Assembly (NCBI RefSeq): GCF_014901205.1
Contig: NZ_JACNMU010000012.1
Location: 1 to 64,000 of the forward strand
Direction of reading: 5' to 3'
From: Meridianimarinicoccus sp. MJW13
GTDB taxonomy: Bacteria > Pseudomonadota > Alphaproteobacteria > Rhodobacterales > Rhodobacteraceae
DNA: 64,000 bases
Below the pieces are notes generated by a model. The model was given only the letters and a program-made list of their open reading frames with translations, was not told where the DNA came from and ran no database searches. Both the position numbers and the translations under genes were made by a program. Positions 63,651-64,000 of the stretch are shown here, piece after piece. Within the stretch, counting starts at the first letter, position 1; each line of letters opens with the position of its first letter.

Positions 63651-63675
63651 AAAGGGTGGCTTCGGCCGCCCTTTT
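63651..63675 (+). terminator. Terminator after infB
   Basis: A 10-bp stem (one G-T pair) AAAGGGTGGC/GCCGCCCTTT closed by a TTCG tetraloop and followed by TTTTCGTT, 11 bases after the infB stop. Confidence 0.85.
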
Positions 63676-63680
63676 CGTTA

Positions 63681-63716
63681 CGTAAAGAAAGGCCGCGAAC
63701 CCTTCGGTTCGCGGCC
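63681..63716 (-). terminator. Terminator of the minus-strand small gene
   Basis: An 11-bp perfect stem GGCCGCGAACC/GGTTCGCGGCC with a 4-base loop. On the minus strand it is followed by TTTCTTT, so it reads as the terminator of the 45-residue gene. It stands back to back with the infB terminator. Confidence 0.75.
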
Positions 63717-63757
63717 TACGTCTTGTCAGTTCCCGCGGCAGGAGTTGGGAAACACGA

Positions 63758-63895
63758 TTAAGCCGCTTGAGACCTGACTGGCGTTCCTTCGAAAATCCGT
63801 TGCCCGACCTGTACTGCGATCTTGCCGTTGGAAAGCGCCTGAACAAACGTACCCTGAACCGAAACACACGTTCCTATCATGATCGTTTTCAGCAT
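63758..63895 (-). CDS. 45-residue conserved-looking small protein
   Basis: The frame starts MLKTIMIGTCVSVQGTFVQA, continues with GKIAVQVGQRIFEGTPV and stops. It looks like a short beta-rich protein, not a random shadow. GGGGA stands 8 bases before the ATG and its own terminator follows. I know no function. It is convergent with infB. Confidence 0.55.
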   Translation of the reverse strand: MLKTIMIGTCVSVQGTFVQALSNGKIAVQVGQRIFEGTPVRSQAA

Positions 63896-64000
63896 TGTTT
63901 TATCCCCAAAGCAGTGCCTGATATGTCAGATATAGTTAAAAAAACTTCATAAATCACTAACAAATACATCACAATATTGAAATGCAAGCCTGAGAACTGG
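63896..64000. other. AT-rich end of window
   Basis: The last 100 bases are clearly AT-rich compared with the rest, with A and T runs. They probably form the promoter region of the 45-residue gene. No gene is visible. Confidence 0.4.

Noticed and set aside
1-64000. CRISPR arrays, prophage genes or defence systems
   Set aside because: No regularly spaced repeats, cas, phage structural or restriction genes were seen.

Overview
The window looks like chromosomal DNA of an alphaproteobacterium of the Rhodobacteraceae (roseobacter lineage). The DNA is GC-rich, genes start behind GGAGG-type ribosome binding sites, there are three-part TRAP transporters, proteins match roseobacter-type families throughout, and the order rimP-nusA-ylxR-infB is intact. 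I cannot name the genus from sequence alone.

The left edge (1-21) is the 3' end of an initiator tRNA-fMet gene. In Rhodobacteraceae this tRNA usually closes an rRNA operon, so an rrn operon probably lies just outside the window. It is followed by a decayed IS3-type transposase remnant and then by three catabolic clusters. (1) 370-7110: a MarR regulator and a minus-strand operon (MBL-fold protein, aromatic-ring-hydroxylase-like flavoprotein, DUF2783 protein, TRAP transporter). A 14-bp operator-like motif occurs before both the regulator and the operon. (2) 7540-15776: sialic acid uptake and breakdown (SiaPQM-type TRAP, NanA, NanM, NanK, NanE, NagB and a GntR regulator); NagA is missing here. 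(3) 22312-34902: a LacI-regulated divergent cluster with a sugar ABC importer, mutarotase, dehydrogenases, a COG3618 lactonase, two enolase-superfamily dehydratases, a DapA-type aldolase and a FAH-type hydrolase. This is a non-phosphorylating route for a 6-deoxy sugar such as L-fucose or L-rhamnose.

Between clusters 2 and 3 lies a stress-type block (15922-22073): MscS channel, Rnk, several small proteins including a DUF1127 protein, tandem universal stress protein, Dps and an MFS transporter.

From about 35 kb the content becomes mostly core genome. It includes an arylsulfotransferase-like protein, threonine dehydratase, an Hpt/REC-PP2C signalling pair, Nudix enzymes, Hsp33, CCA-adding enzyme, a tandem pair of ABC half-exporters, an RNA methyltransferase, a bacterial voltage-gated sodium channel, two L,D-transpeptidases and a CAP lipoprotein. 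Then come ferrochelatase, ComF, glutaredoxin, UbiG, proline iminopeptidase, a CDGSH/4Fe-4S/CDGSH protein and the transcription-translation operon rimP-nusA-ylxR-infB, which has a terminator-like hairpin in its leader. A 45-residue gene on the opposite strand and an AT-rich stretch end the window.
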